From Roseiarcus sp963820775 (GTDB taxonomy: Bacteria > Pseudomonadota > Alphaproteobacteria > Rhizobiales > Beijerinckiaceae), in NCBI GenBank assembly GCA_963820775.1, contig CAWGBF010000001.1:62001-126000 (forward strand): a stretch of DNA of 64,000 nucleotides. The letters run 5' to 3'. The position numbers and the translations under genes were made by a program. How positions within the stretch are numbered: position 1 is the first letter of the stretch; the number at the start of each line of letters is the position of its first letter. The notes under the pieces are model-generated. The model was not told where the DNA came from, did not search any database, and saw only the letters and a list, made by a program, of their open reading frames with translations. Below are positions 35,254 to 45,136 of this stretch, one piece after another.

Positions 35254-35737
35254 TCATCTTAGCGACTTGCGCATCACGATTGCAGTGGCGCGGGTCCCGT
35301 CGGCGCGGCGATAATAGCCGGCGCGCTCCCCGACTTTGACGAACCCGAAGCGCTCATACAAGGCCAAAGCTGGCGCGTTGTCCTTGGCGACCTCGAGGAA
35401 CATCGCCTTTGCCCCCGCGTTCGCGGCCTGGCGCAGGTTCTCGCTGAGCAGCGCCCGTCCCACCCCCCTGCCCTGGTGCGCGGCGTCGACGGCGATGGTC
35501 AGGATTTCCGCTTCGTCCGCTGCGAGACGCGACAAGATGAACCCGCGCAATCGGCCGCTTATCGGAATCGAGCGCCGCCGCGCCGACGGTCGACGAACTG
35601 GCGATGAGCGCAGCGATCTCCTCCGGCGACCAGGGGTGGGCGAAACCCTGGCCATGCAGGCGGGCGCAGGCCGGCGCCCGGTCCGGCCGAAGAAGACGGA
35701 TGACGGGCGGGGGAGATCGGCGCAGGCCGAAGATCAT
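35254..35737 (-). pseudogene. rimI: Ribosomal protein S18-alanine N-acetyltransferase RimI, one frameshift
   Basis: A GNAT acetyltransferase of about 160 residues in two frames. The N-terminal part from ATG 35737 reads MIFGLRRSPPPVIRLLRPD, then LHGQGFAHPWSPEEIAAL. Near 35560 the frame slips by one base into GFILSRLAADEAEILTIAVD. The acetyl-CoA motif HQGRGVGRALLSENLRQAA and the ALYERFGFVKVGERAGYY signature follow intact. One base repairs it. Since rimI sits beside tsaB in an otherwise intact housekeeping block, a sequencing error is as likely as a true mutation. It lies 17 bp after tsaB's stop. Confidence 0.82.
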
Positions 35738-35753
35738 GGGCTGGATCAGGCGC

Positions 35754-36443
35754 TCAGGCCGGCGCCCTGGCGATGGGCTCGGCCGCATTCGGCCGCGCGT
35801 CCGGCGGCTTCACGTAAACGGGGCGCGCGGGGCTGGTCGAAGGGTCGACAGCGAGACCAACGCGAGCGAGAGCGACAATGTCCGGCGCAACTCTCACGAC
35901 GTCGAGGTCGTACGGAAGCCCGGCGCGCTGGGCTTCGCTCGCGACAAGCGCGGCGGCGTCACCCGCGAACCAGGCTGGCCCGGCGCCAATCGCATGCACA
36001 CATTCGCGCGGAGTGTCGCAACGCGGCGGCCCGAGCGGACGGCCGGACGCTTCGAACAGCTGAAAATAGACCGAGCCGTGGCGAGCGTCGATCGTGGCGG
36101 CGATGATTCCAGTCCGGGGCTCGCTCAGGAGCGGCGCGGCGAAGGCGGCCAGCGTCGAGACGCCGACCACGGGAATGGCGAGCGCCAGCCCCATCGCCCG
36201 CGCCATGGCAAGGCCGATGCGGATGCCGGTGAAGGAACCGGGACCCATCGCGACCGCGATGCGCGCGAGCGAAGGAAAGCCGCCCTCAATGCCGCGCATG
36301 GCCTCCTCGACCATCGGGGCCAAAGCGTCGGCGTGGCCCCGCGCCATCGGCCGGCTCATCACCGCCAGCGGGCCAACCCGGCCGCCTTCGACGACCGCGA
36401 CCGACGCTGCTCCACAGGACGTGTCGATCGCAAGAATACGCAT
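35754..36443 (-). CDS. tsaB: tRNA threonylcarbamoyladenosine biosynthesis protein TsaB
   Basis: A 229-residue ASKHA-fold partner of TsaD in making t6A37 of tRNA. It begins MRILAIDTSCGAASVAVVEG. The conserved HADALAPMVEEAM and the signature AVAMGPGSFTGIRIGLAMA follow. Its C-terminal part is variable, as usual. It directly precedes rimI in the frequent tsaB-rimI pair and follows argB by 21 bp. Confidence 0.94.
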   Translation of the reverse strand: MRILAIDTSCGAASVAVVEGGRVGPLAVMSRPMARGHADALAPMVEEAMRGIEGGFPSLARIAVAMGPGSFTGIRIGLAMARAMGLALAIPVVGVSTLAAFAAPLLSEPRTGIIAATIDARHGSVYFQLFEASGRPLGPPRCDTPRECVHAIGAGPAWFAGDAAALVASEAQRAGLPYDLDVVRVAPDIVALARVGLAVDPSTSPARPVYVKPPDARPNAAEPIARAPA

Positions 36444-36464
36444 GTCTACCGCCTTGAAGGCCCG

Positions 36465-37349
36465 CTATCGCGTGATGAGCGTTCCCGCGCCATAGTCGGT
36501 CAAGAGCTCGATCAACACCGCATGGGGGACTTTGCCGTCCAGGATCACGACGCCTTCGACGCCCCTCTCGAGCGCATAGATGCAAGTCTCGACTTTGGGG
36601 ATCATGCCGCCGGTGATCGTGCCGTCGGCGATCAGAGCGCGAATGTCGTCGATCCGCAATTCCTTGATGAGCCCTCGGTTCTTGTCGAGCACGCCCGGAA
36701 CGTCGGTGAGGAACAGGAGGCGCTTGGCGCCGAGCGCGCCGGCGACGGCGCCGGCGAACGTGTCGGCGTTGATGTTGTAGGTCTGGCTGTCGGCGCCTTG
36801 CGCGATCGGCGCCAGGACCGGGATCAGCTCCCGGCCGAGGATCTGCTCGAGCACGGTCGCGTCCACCTTGTCGGGCTCGCCGACGAAGCCAAGATCGACG
36901 ACGTCTTCGCCGAACGCATGCGGGCGGTGGACCTTGCGCGCGGTGACCATATTGCCGTCCTTGCCGCAGAGGCCGACCGCGCGGCCGCCCTCGGCGTTGA
37001 TCGAGCCGACGATCTGCTTGTTGATTGAACCGGCGAGCACCATTTCGACGATTTCCATCGTCGGCTTGTCGGTGACCCTCAAGCCCCCGGAAAAGTGCGA
37101 TTCGATGCCGAGCTTCTTCAGCATCGCGCCAATCTGCGGCCCGCCGCCGTGCACGACCACCGGATTGATGCCGGACTGCTCCAGAAGCACCATGTCCTTG
37201 GCGAAGTCGCGCGCCTTGTCCTCATCCCCCATCGCGTGGCCGCCGTACTTCACCACGACGACCGCGTCGTCGTAGCGCAGCATGTGCGGCAGCGCCTGCA
37301 TCAGGATTTCGGACTGCTGCTGCGGAGTGGGGTTGAGGGGCTCGGCCAT
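36465..37349 (-). CDS. argB: Acetylglutamate kinase
   Basis: A 294-residue kinase for the second step of arginine synthesis. Motifs in order are VVVKYGGHAMGDEDKA (substrate/ATP Lys), NPVVVHGGGPQIGAMLKKLG, LRVTDKPTMEIVEMVLAGSI, INADTFAGAVAGALGAKRLL and the C-terminal ADGTITGGMIPKVETCIYAL. It starts the leftward argB-tsaB-rimI run, with the divergent choline operon beginning 175 bp away. Confidence 0.96.
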   Translation of the reverse strand: MAEPLNPTPQQQSEILMQALPHMLRYDDAVVVVKYGGHAMGDEDKARDFAKDMVLLEQSGINPVVVHGGGPQIGAMLKKLGIESHFSGGLRVTDKPTMEIVEMVLAGSINKQIVGSINAEGGRAVGLCGKDGNMVTARKVHRPHAFGEDVVDLGFVGEPDKVDATVLEQILGRELIPVLAPIAQGADSQTYNINADTFAGAVAGALGAKRLLFLTDVPGVLDKNRGLIKELRIDDIRALIADGTITGGMIPKVETCIYALERGVEGVVILDGKVPHAVLIELLTDYGAGTLITR

Positions 37350-37524
37350 CGGGGCTCCCAGGGGCGGGTGGCCCGCTTCTAGCCGCTCGCGGGGCGAAGC
37401 TCAAACGGTTTGGAAATCAGGCGCTCCCTTGAAATTATTGGATTTGACCGCGCTTCGCCTCCCGCCGATACTCGCGTTCAGGCTCGGTTGGGTGCGGAGG
37501 TCGACCGCACGATCAAGGGAGAAG

Positions 37525-38476
37525 ATGATGAGGTTTTCAGCGGTTCTGGCGTTATCGGGCGTAATCGCGCTCGCTGGCTCGGGCGCGGCGTTCGCCGGCG
37601 ATCCGGAAAGTTGCAAGACCGTGAAGTTCTCCGACGTCGGGTGGACGGACATCACCGCGACGACGGCGATCGCCAACGAAATCCTGAAAGGGCTCGGCTA
37701 CACGCCGAAGATCACGGTCCTCTCTGTGCCGGTCACCTACGCGTCGATGAAGAACAAGGACATTGACGTGTTTCTGGGCAACTGGGAGCCGTCGATGGAG
37801 AACGACCGCAAGCCTTATGTCGCGGACAAGTCGGTGGTCGTAACAGGCGCGAACCTGCCGGTCGGCGCGAAATACACGCTCGCCGTGCCGCAGTACACCT
37901 ATGACAAGGGCCTTAAGGACTTCGGGGACATCGAAAAATTCAAGGATTCGCTCAAAGGCAAGATCTTCGGCATCGAGCCGGGCAACGACGGCAACCGCCT
38001 CGTCCTCGACCTCATCAAGGGCGACAAGTTCGGCTTGAAAAATTTCCAGCTCGTCGAGTTCGAGCGAGCAGGGGATGCTGTCTGAAGTGCAGCGAGCGAC
38101 CAGTCACAAGGAAGATGTCGTCTTCCTCGGCTGGGCGCCCCATCCGATGAACGTCAATTTCAAGATCCAGTACCTGACCGGCGGCGATGACAGCTTCGGC
38201 CCGAATTTCGGCGGCGCGATTGTCTACACCAACGAGCGCGCCGGCTGGGCCGAGGAATGCCCGAACGCGGCCAAGCTTATCAAGAACCTCATCTTTACCG
38301 TCGATATCGAGAACTTGGTGATGAACAAGATCCTCACCGACGGCGACGAGGGGCCGAAGGCGGCCCAGGAGTGGCTGAAGACCAATCCGCCGCAACTCAC
38401 AGCCTGGCTCGATGGCGTGACGACGTTTGACGGCAAGCCGGGCCTCGAGGCGGTCAAGAAGAGCCTCGGCCTGTAA
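37525..38476 (+). pseudogene. choX: Choline/betaine ABC transporter substrate-binding protein ChoX, one frameshift
   Basis: A periplasmic binding protein of about 316 residues. The signal peptide is MMRFSAVLALSGVIALAGSG, cleaved after AFA. The mature part has VGWTDITATTAIANEILKGL and DVFLGNWEPSMENDRKPYVA, as in ChoX. Near 38070 the frame slips: FQLVEFERAGDAV ends at a stop, while the shifted frame continues GMLSEVQRATSHKEDVVFLG and WAPHPMNVNFKIQYLTGGDD to 38476. Removing one T in GAGTTCGAG restores LVESSEQGMLSEV. As choW and choV are intact, a sequencing error is quite possible. RBS GGGAGAAG precedes the double ATG at 37525/37528. It starts the choXWV operon. Confidence 0.88.
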
Positions 38477-38574
38477 GTGTAGCGGTCGACTCCTGAGCGA
38501 GCCCCTTCCGTCCGCGCGACGCGCGGACGGTCGCCCTCAAGGCGCGCGCTGGTATTCTTGTTGGAGGGACGGCG

Positions 38575-39423
38575 TTGGAGAGTTGGTTCACCGAGCCGAA
38601 AGTGCCGCTCGGACGCTGGGTTAAGATCGGGATCACTTGGCTGCAGGACAACGCAGCCGGATTCTTCGACGCGGTGACGGCGGTGATCGACTTCCTGGTC
38701 GACGGCTTCACGGCGATCTTGCTCCACATCCCGTTTCTCGTCGTCGTTCTCGCCCTCGCGGCGCTCGCCTATTGGATGCATCGGTCCTGGCGCCTGGCGG
38801 CGTTCGTGGTCATCGCGTTTATCGCCATCGCCAATCTCGGATACTGGCAAGCGACGGTCGAGACGATTTCGCTGGTCGGGTTCGCGACCATCGTGAGCGT
38901 CCTGATCGGCGTGCCGCTCGGCATCGCCTCGGCCCATCGGCCATGGCTCTACGCCTTGCTGCGGCCGGTGCTCGACCTGATGCAGACGCTTCCGACTTTC
39001 GTCTACCTGATCCCGACCCTGGTCCTGTTTCATCTGGGTTCCGCGCCAGGCTTGATCTCTACGGTCATTTTCTCCATCGCCGCGCCGGTTCGCCTGACCT
39101 ATCTCGGCATCGTCTCGGCGCCGACGCCCCTGAAAGAAGCAGGCGAGGCCTTCGGGGCGACGAAGCAACAATTGCTGTGGAAGGTGGAACTGCCTTACGC
39201 CCTGCCGACCATCATGGCGGGCGTCACCCAGTGCATCATGTTGAGCCTGTCCATGGTCGTCATCGCCGCTCTCGTTGGCGCGGCGGGACTCGGCGTGCCG
39301 GTGGTGCGCGCGCTCGGAACCGTGAACATTCCGATGGGCATTGAGGCTGGCGTGTCGATCGTCCTCTTGGCGATCGTGCTCGATCGCGTCTTCCGTAACC
39401 CCGAGCGGAAAGGAAGCGCGTGA
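38575..39423 (+). CDS. choW: Choline/betaine ABC transporter permease ChoW
   Basis: An inner-membrane permease, 282 residues, starting at TTG 38575 with GGAGGG 6 bp upstream. Six or so TMs: FLVVVLALAALAYWMHRSW, AFVVIAFIAIANLGYWQA, and the ProW-type core VLIGVPLGIASAHRPWLYAL. The EAA loop is KEAGEAFGATKQQLLWKVEL followed by PYALPTIMAGVTQC. It lies about 100 bp after choX and 1 bp before choV. The energy comes from ChoV and ligand from ChoX. Confidence 0.92.
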   Translation: MESWFTEPKVPLGRWVKIGITWLQDNAAGFFDAVTAVIDFLVDGFTAILLHIPFLVVVLALAALAYWMHRSWRLAAFVVIAFIAIANLGYWQATVETISLVGFATIVSVLIGVPLGIASAHRPWLYALLRPVLDLMQTLPTFVYLIPTLVLFHLGSAPGLISTVIFSIAAPVRLTYLGIVSAPTPLKEAGEAFGATKQQLLWKVELPYALPTIMAGVTQCIMLSLSMVVIAALVGAAGLGVPVVRALGTVNIPMGIEAGVSIVLLAIVLDRVFRNPERKGSA

Positions 39424-39424
39424 C

Positions 39425-40627
39425 ATGTCCGCGGTCGTTTTCGAGAATGTCGACATCGTGTTTGGCGACAAGCAGGCCGAAGCGCTCTCGATGGTCGATC
39501 AGGGCGCAACGCGCGACGAGATCCTCAAGTCGACCGGGGTCGTTCTCGGCGCCGCCGGCGTGAATCTTTCGATCGAGCCAAGCGAAATCTGCGTCCTGAT
39601 GGGCCTGTCGGGATCGGGCAAGTCGACGATCCTGCGCGCGGTCAACGGCCTCAACAGGGTCGCCCGGGGCAAGGTTCTGGTCCGCAACGGCGACGGAGCG
39701 ATCGACGTCGCCGATTGCAGCGCCGCCGAACTGAGGATGCTGCGCACGAGCCGCATCGCCATGGTGTTCCAGCAATTCGCTCTGTTGCCGTGGCGCACGG
39801 TCAAGGAGAACGTCGCCTTCGGCCTCGAACTTCGCCGCATGCCGAAGGAGCAAATTGATAGAATCGTAGCCGACAAGCTCGCTATGGTGGGCTTGACGCA
39901 GTGGGCGGGCAAATTCGGCCATGAATTGTCGGGCGGCATGCAGCAGCGCGTGGGTCTGGCGCGCGCCTTCGCCACCGACGCCGACATCCTCCTCATGGAC
40001 GAGCCGTTCTCAGCGCTCGATCCGTTGATTCGAGACAAGCTGCAAGACGAGTTGCTCCTGCTACAGAAGGATCTGAAGAAGACGATCATTTTCGTCAGTC
40101 ACGATCTCGACGAAGCGCTGAAGATCGGCAACCGGATCGCGATTCTCGAGGGGGGGCGGATCGTTCAATGCGGGACGGCGGAGGACATCCTGTTGCGCCC
40201 CGCCGACGCCTATGTCGCGGAATTCGTCAAGCACATGAATCCGCTCAACGTGCTGCGCGGCGGCTCGCTGATGACGCCTGCGGCCTCGCTGCGTCGCAGC
40301 GACAATGAAGTGATGCTCGACCGGGGCGGCCGGGTCCGCGTGCAGCTCGACGCCGAAGACAGGCCGGTCGGCGTGACTCTCGATGGAAACGCTGGCGCCA
40401 TGGCGGTCGCCGACCGCGCGACAGGCGAGGTGAACGCGCGGCCCGAGGACGTGGATATCGTCGTCGCGCCGATCGACTTGAAGATGCGCTCGGCGATCGC
40501 GCTGCGCAGCCTTTCGGGCAATCCGATCGTGCTGGTCGACGACCTCGGCCGGATGGCGGGGTTGTGCGGCGACGACGAGATCTATCGCGCGCTGCTCCAG
40601 CAGCGCCGGGCGGCGGGGGAAGCTTAG
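39425..40627 (+). CDS. choV: Choline/betaine ABC transporter ATP-binding protein ChoV
   Basis: A 400-residue ProV-type ATPase. Walker A is LMGLSGSGKSTILRAVNGLN, Q-loop MVFQQFALLPWRTVKENVAF, signature LSGGMQQRVGLARAFATDAD, Walker B ILLMDEPFSALDPLIRDKL and H-loop TIIFVSHDLDEALKIGNRIA. A long C-terminal extension (after LRRSDNEVMLDRGG) replaces the CBS pair of enteric ProV. ATG 39425 directly follows the choW stop. Together with choXW it makes a quaternary-amine importer feeding the demethylation enzymes downstream. Confidence 0.94.
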   Translation: MSAVVFENVDIVFGDKQAEALSMVDQGATRDEILKSTGVVLGAAGVNLSIEPSEICVLMGLSGSGKSTILRAVNGLNRVARGKVLVRNGDGAIDVADCSAAELRMLRTSRIAMVFQQFALLPWRTVKENVAFGLELRRMPKEQIDRIVADKLAMVGLTQWAGKFGHELSGGMQQRVGLARAFATDADILLMDEPFSALDPLIRDKLQDELLLLQKDLKKTIIFVSHDLDEALKIGNRIAILEGGRIVQCGTAEDILLRPADAYVAEFVKHMNPLNVLRGGSLMTPAASLRRSDNEVMLDRGGRVRVQLDAEDRPVGVTLDGNAGAMAVADRATGEVNARPEDVDIVVAPIDLKMRSAIALRSLSGNPIVLVDDLGRMAGLCGDDEIYRALLQQRRAAGEA

Positions 40628-40646
40628 GAAGCGCGCCCCTGGCCGC

Positions 40647-41093
40647 TCAGTCGGCGCCGGGAAGCCAACCCTCGGCAAGCGCTTGGTCGGTCGACCAGGG
40701 CCACTCATTCGGAAACGCCTCGCCCGAAAAGCCCGTGTCCGTCATCGCCATGACGCGCGCATCCGACCATACGGCGGCACGCCATCTCGGCTCGATCAGG
40801 GTCGTCTGAAGGCTCGGCGTTTCATCAAGCGCCAGCGCGATGCGTTTACGCTGCTCGTTGATTGTGCTCTGCCAGCTTCGGCTACGCCGATCAGGCTGAG
40901 CTTGCCATTTCAACAAATGCGCCATGAGAACGGCCATGCGGCTGGCAAGTTCGCGCTTTTCGGTCTTGCCCACGTCCTCAATCTCATCGGCGATATGTTC
41001 GAGGTCGAGCTTGGAAAATTGGCCGGAGCGCAATAGCGCCGCCTGTTCCTGAGCCCATAAAACAACGTCCTTATCGTAGCTGTTTGCGCCCAT
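40647..41093 (-). CDS. DUF29 family protein
   Basis: A 148-residue soluble protein of the DUF29 family. Hallmarks are YDKDVVLWAQEQAALLRSGQ near the start, LDLEHIADEIEDVGKTEKRE, and MAHLLKWQAQPDRRSRSWQS. Function is unknown, although DUF29 genes are often found in many copies in cyanobacteria and rhizobia. It is convergent with choV and stands alone. Confidence 0.88.
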   Translation of the reverse strand: MGANSYDKDVVLWAQEQAALLRSGQFSKLDLEHIADEIEDVGKTEKRELASRMAVLMAHLLKWQAQPDRRSRSWQSTINEQRKRIALALDETPSLQTTLIEPRWRAAVWSDARVMAMTDTGFSGEAFPNEWPWSTDQALAEGWLPGAD

Positions 41094-41197
41094 AGCTCAC
41101 CTTCGAGAGCGAGAATAACCGAATATGTGGGCCACCGCATCCCTCTGAGTCTCGCGGGTAAGCGCGCCGGTGAAGCGCCGGTTCGCGCCGTCCGACG

Positions 41198-43708
41198 TCA
41201 GGCCCGCAACGCTGCGTTCTTCGGGTCATAGGGACTGTCGGGGATCACAATCGCACGGCGCGTCTGGCCAAGGATGCGCACGTCGACCTCGTCGCCAACG
41301 TTCGAGAACTCAGGCTTCACCATCGCCAGCGCAAGGGACTTGCCCACCCTCCAGCCGTAGCCGCCGGAGGTGGTGCGGCCGATCATCGCGCCGTTCTTCA
41401 TCACCGGCTCAGAGCCGCGCGCGTCAGCGTCGGTCACGCCCTGGACCTCGAGCATGACCAGCTTGTTCTCAAACCCCTTGCTCGTCCAGGCGCCCAAAGC
41501 ATCGCGGCCCAGGAACGGACCTTTATCGAGATCAACGAACCGTTCAAGGCCCGATTCCAGCGCGGCATATTCGATCGACAGTTCGCGCCCAATGAGCTTG
41601 TAAGACTTTTCCAGCCGCAGCGAATCCATGGCGCGAATGCCGAATGGCTTGACGCCAAACGGCGCGCCCGCCTCCATCAAGGCGTCGAAGACGGCGTTCT
41701 GCATCTCGATCGGATGGTGCAACTCGTAGCCAAGCTCGCCGACGAAATTGACTCGCATGGCGATGACGCCCGCAGCCTTGATCGATAGGCGTCGGGCCGT
41801 CAGCCACGGGAACGCCTTGTTCGAGACGTCGATGTCGGCGACCTTGGCCAGCACCTCGCGCGAGCGCGGGCCGGCGAGCACCAGCACGCCTCGCTGCGTC
41901 GTCACTTTGTCGAGGCGGACGCTGTTGTCGGCTGGCAAGAGTTTCTCCAGCACGTCGAAGTCATGCGTCTCGAGCGCTCCTGCCGAGATGAGATAGAAGC
42001 GCTCGGGCCCGATGCGCGTCAGCGTAAACTCCGCCCGCACCCCGCCGCGTTCGGTGAGAAGATAGCTCAGGGTGACGCGGCCGGTCGTCGTCGGCGCGCG
42101 GTTGGTGAGGATGGAATTGAGCCAACCCTCCGCGCCGGGACCCGAAACCTCGCATTTGGCGAAGGCCGACATGTCCATGAGGCCAACGTTGTCGTGCACA
42201 TTGCGGCACTCGTCGCCGACGAACTGAAAATAGTTCGAACGGCGGAAGCTCCATTTCTCGCGCGGCTTCTCGCCTGGACCCACGGGGGGATGGTTCTCGT
42301 TGAGAAGCACATCCGGCTTGGAGAGATCCGCCTCGCTTAAGCCGTAGCCTTGCGGCGCGAACCAGTTCGGCCGCTCCCAGCCGTAAACGGACCCGAACAC
42401 GGCGCCGAGGTCTTTCATCCGCGAATAGCAGGGCGTCTGGCGCAACGGGCGTGCGGCCGCGCGCTCCTCGTCGGGATAATGCACGGTGAAGACCTTGGCG
42501 TAGGCCTCCTCGTTCTTCTCGATTAGATAACCAGTGTCCGCGTAGGGGCCGAAGCGGCGCGGGTCGACGCCGAGCATGTCGATTGTCGGCTCGCCTCCGA
42601 CGATCCATTCGGCGAGCTGCCAGCCGGCGCCGCCGGCCGCGGTGACGCCGAACGAATGGCCTTCGTTGAGCCAGAAGTTTCTGACCCCCGGCGCCGGACC
42701 GACGATTGGCGAACCGTCGGGCGTATAGGCGATGGCGCCGTTGTAGACCTTCTTGACGCCGACCTCGCCGAAGGCGGGAACGCGTTCGATCGCGGTTTCG
42801 ATGTGGGGGCCAAGGCGATCGAGATCCTCGGGAAAGAGCTCGTATTCGCTGTCCGACGACGGCCCGTCGATATAGCAGGCGGGCGCGCCCTTTTCGTACG
42901 GACCCAGCAGCAAGCCGCCGGCCTCCTCGCGCATGTACCAGGAGGAATCCGATTCTCGTAGCACGCCCATTTCAGGCAGACCTTGCGCCTTGCGCTTGAC
43001 GATCTCGGGATGCGCTTCGGTCACGATATATTGGTGCTCGACCGGAATCACCGGCACGTTGATTCCGACCATGCGGCCGGTTTTCCTGGCGAAATTGCCG
43101 GTCGCCGAGACGACATGCTCGCAGGTTACGTCGCCCTTGTCGGTTGACACCTTCCATTCGCCGCTCGGCAGCCGCTCGATCGCAGAGACCGTCGTGTGGC
43201 GGTTGATCTCAGCGCCGCGATCGCGCGCGCCGCGCGCCAGCGATTGCGTCAGGTCGGCGGGCTGGATGTAGCCGTCCTCGGGGTGCTGGATCGCGCCGAT
43301 GATCCCCTCGACATTGCAGAGCGGCCAGATGTCCTTGACCTCGCCGGGCGTGAGGAACTTGACGCTCACGCCGATCGTCGCCGCGACGCCTGCGTAATAA
43401 TTGTACTCGTCCATCCGGTCGCGGGTGCGGGCGATGCGGATGTTCGACACTTGGCGCAGGCCAGGGTCGAGCCCGGTCTCTTGTTCGAGAGTCTGGTAGA
43501 GCGCGACCGAATATTTATGGATCTGCCCGACCGAGTAACTCAAGTTGAACAACGGCAAGAGACCCGCTGCATGCCAGGTCGAGCCGGAGGTGAGTTCCTT
43601 ACGCTCGATGAGCACGCTGTCGGTCCAGCCCTTCCTCGCCAGATGGTAAAGCGTCGAGACGCCTACAACACCCCCGCCAATGACCACTGCCCGCGCGTGC
43701 GTCTTCAT
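41198..43708 (-). CDS. FAD-dependent dimethylglycine/sarcosine dehydrogenase-type enzyme
   Basis: An 836-residue two-domain flavoprotein of the DMGDH/SARDH family. The N-terminal DAO domain has AVVIGGGVVGVSTLYHLARK with the conserved ELTSGSTWHAAGLLP next to it, and a late GVRNFWLNEGHSFGVTAAGG. From about residue 470 comes a GcvT-like folate-binding domain (VGLMDMSAFAKCEVSGPGAE, RVNFVGELGYELHHPIE, LRLEKSYKLIGRELSIEYAA). It oxidises N-methyl groups, passing one-carbon units to tetrahydrofolate. Its place between choXWV and an MttB homologue suggests dimethylglycine or sarcosine made from betaine as substrate. Confidence 0.9.
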   Translation of the reverse strand: MKTHARAVVIGGGVVGVSTLYHLARKGWTDSVLIERKELTSGSTWHAAGLLPLFNLSYSVGQIHKYSVALYQTLEQETGLDPGLRQVSNIRIARTRDRMDEYNYYAGVAATIGVSVKFLTPGEVKDIWPLCNVEGIIGAIQHPEDGYIQPADLTQSLARGARDRGAEINRHTTVSAIERLPSGEWKVSTDKGDVTCEHVVSATGNFARKTGRMVGINVPVIPVEHQYIVTEAHPEIVKRKAQGLPEMGVLRESDSSWYMREEAGGLLLGPYEKGAPACYIDGPSSDSEYELFPEDLDRLGPHIETAIERVPAFGEVGVKKVYNGAIAYTPDGSPIVGPAPGVRNFWLNEGHSFGVTAAGGAGWQLAEWIVGGEPTIDMLGVDPRRFGPYADTGYLIEKNEEAYAKVFTVHYPDEERAAARPLRQTPCYSRMKDLGAVFGSVYGWERPNWFAPQGYGLSEADLSKPDVLLNENHPPVGPGEKPREKWSFRRSNYFQFVGDECRNVHDNVGLMDMSAFAKCEVSGPGAEGWLNSILTNRAPTTTGRVTLSYLLTERGGVRAEFTLTRIGPERFYLISAGALETHDFDVLEKLLPADNSVRLDKVTTQRGVLVLAGPRSREVLAKVADIDVSNKAFPWLTARRLSIKAAGVIAMRVNFVGELGYELHHPIEMQNAVFDALMEAGAPFGVKPFGIRAMDSLRLEKSYKLIGRELSIEYAALESGLERFVDLDKGPFLGRDALGAWTSKGFENKLVMLEVQGVTDADARGSEPVMKNGAMIGRTTSGGYGWRVGKSLALAMVKPEFSNVGDEVDVRILGQTRRAIVIPDSPYDPKNAALRA

Positions 43709-43806
43709 TCATTTCCCCATGAGCCGCGAGTGCGTCGACTCGCCATTCGTTGACAACGCAACGCGTCCTCCTACGATAGCATCACAATCAAGGGGGAACG
43801 CCAATC

Positions 43807-45108
43807 ATGAACACGCTGAGGGTCACGGCTGTCACTTGCCTCGTGATTGCGAGCGCGGCGCACGCGGACTGCCTGAAAGGAAACTCTGGCATTCCGCCCG
43901 GCGCGAACACCACCGATCCTTCGGGGCCGTTCTACATCGACATATCGGGCCTCGATTTCAAAACCTCGCCACCGACCCGGGACCCCAAGAATCCCAACTA
44001 TCCGCCCGCGACCGAATTGCCTGACGGAACGCTCCCTCCGATCAAGGCAGAAGGCAATTTCATCATTGGGCCGACGCATTCTCCGGCGCCGGAGACGACC
44101 GCTCAAGACGGAACGCCTTCCGGCAAGGTCTATTCCTTCACCATGTCGTCGAACGACAGCACGGTCTTCAATCCCGGCCTGATCCGCGATGATGCCGACG
44201 GCTGCCGCAATGCGTCGATCTTCACCGCGCAGACGGCGCCCGGCGACAAGTCGAACCTTCTTGTCCCCACGTCTCACGCCGGGATCTGGACGCGGGCCGT
44301 CGACGTCTATGTTCCGGCTAACTACGCCGCCGGAAGCGAAGCTCCGTTCATTGTCCTTGGCGACAGCGGCTACCCTGATGAAAAGCAGTTTTTCACCGTC
44401 CTCGACAATCTCATCCAGAAGCATCGCATCCCGCCGATCGTCGCTATCAGCATCGGCGCCGGGGGGCAGGATGCACAGGGGAGCGAACGCGGGTTCGAAT
44501 ACGACGCGGTCAATGGCGCCTATGCGGAATTCGTCGAGAACGAAGTGCTGCCGCTCGCCGAGAAAAACGCGAATATCAAGCTCACGAAGGATCCGGACGG
44601 CCGGGCGACGATGGGCATCAGCTCGAGCGGAGTGGCCGCCTTCACGATGGCCTGGTTCCATCCCGAGCTCTACCACCGCGTGCTGGCTTACTCGCCGACG
44701 GTGGTGAACCAGCAATGGCCGCACAACCCGGCCCTGCCGGGCGGCGCTTGGGAATACCACAGCGCGTGGACCGGGCCGGCGGTCGCCACTCTTAGGGTCG
44801 AGGGGGGCAAGGTTTCGAAGACCGATAACCACTTCGGTTCGCCACTGATCCCCAACAGCCCGACGAAGCCGATCCGTATCTGGTTTGAGACGGGAGACGG
44901 CGATCTGTTTTACCCCGCCGCAACAATCGCCGACGGCATGCACGACTGGGTTCTGGCGGACGAGCGTTTCGGCAAGGTCCTCGGCGACAAGGGCTACCAC
45001 TACCAATTTCTTTTCGCCCGCAACGCGCAACACGTGGACAAGCCAACCGTAGCGCAGACGTTGCCAGCGGCCCTGGAATGGCTCTGGCAAGGCTATCCCG
45101 CGCAATAG
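43807..45108 (+). CDS. Secreted esterase of the enterochelin-esterase/esterase D-like family
   Basis: A 433-residue exported hydrolase. Signal peptide MNTLRVTAVTCLVIASAAHA is followed by about 130 residues of linker and beta-structure. The alpha/beta hydrolase part contains VDVYVPANYAAGSEAPFIVL, KHRIPPIVAISIGAGG, the nucleophile region ATMGISSSGVAAFTMAWFHP and the late RNAQHVDKPTVAQTLPAALE with His. The N-terminal FNPGLIRDDADGCRNAS is of unknown role. It is transcribed against its neighbours, so it is probably not part of the choline module. Cleavage target unknown; relatives act on siderophores or formyl-glutathione-like esters. Confidence 0.82.
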   Translation: MNTLRVTAVTCLVIASAAHADCLKGNSGIPPGANTTDPSGPFYIDISGLDFKTSPPTRDPKNPNYPPATELPDGTLPPIKAEGNFIIGPTHSPAPETTAQDGTPSGKVYSFTMSSNDSTVFNPGLIRDDADGCRNASIFTAQTAPGDKSNLLVPTSHAGIWTRAVDVYVPANYAAGSEAPFIVLGDSGYPDEKQFFTVLDNLIQKHRIPPIVAISIGAGGQDAQGSERGFEYDAVNGAYAEFVENEVLPLAEKNANIKLTKDPDGRATMGISSSGVAAFTMAWFHPELYHRVLAYSPTVVNQQWPHNPALPGGAWEYHSAWTGPAVATLRVEGGKVSKTDNHFGSPLIPNSPTKPIRIWFETGDGDLFYPAATIADGMHDWVLADERFGKVLGDKGYHYQFLFARNAQHVDKPTVAQTLPAALEWLWQGYPAQ

Positions 45109-45136
45109 GAGCGCCCGTTTCTTCGCACCGTTCGAA

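Noticed and set aside
38224..39471. A 415-residue minus-strand frame opposite choX/choW
   Set aside because: It is a highly charged His/Arg/Asp shadow of membrane-protein codons, and the plus strand clearly encodes the permease.
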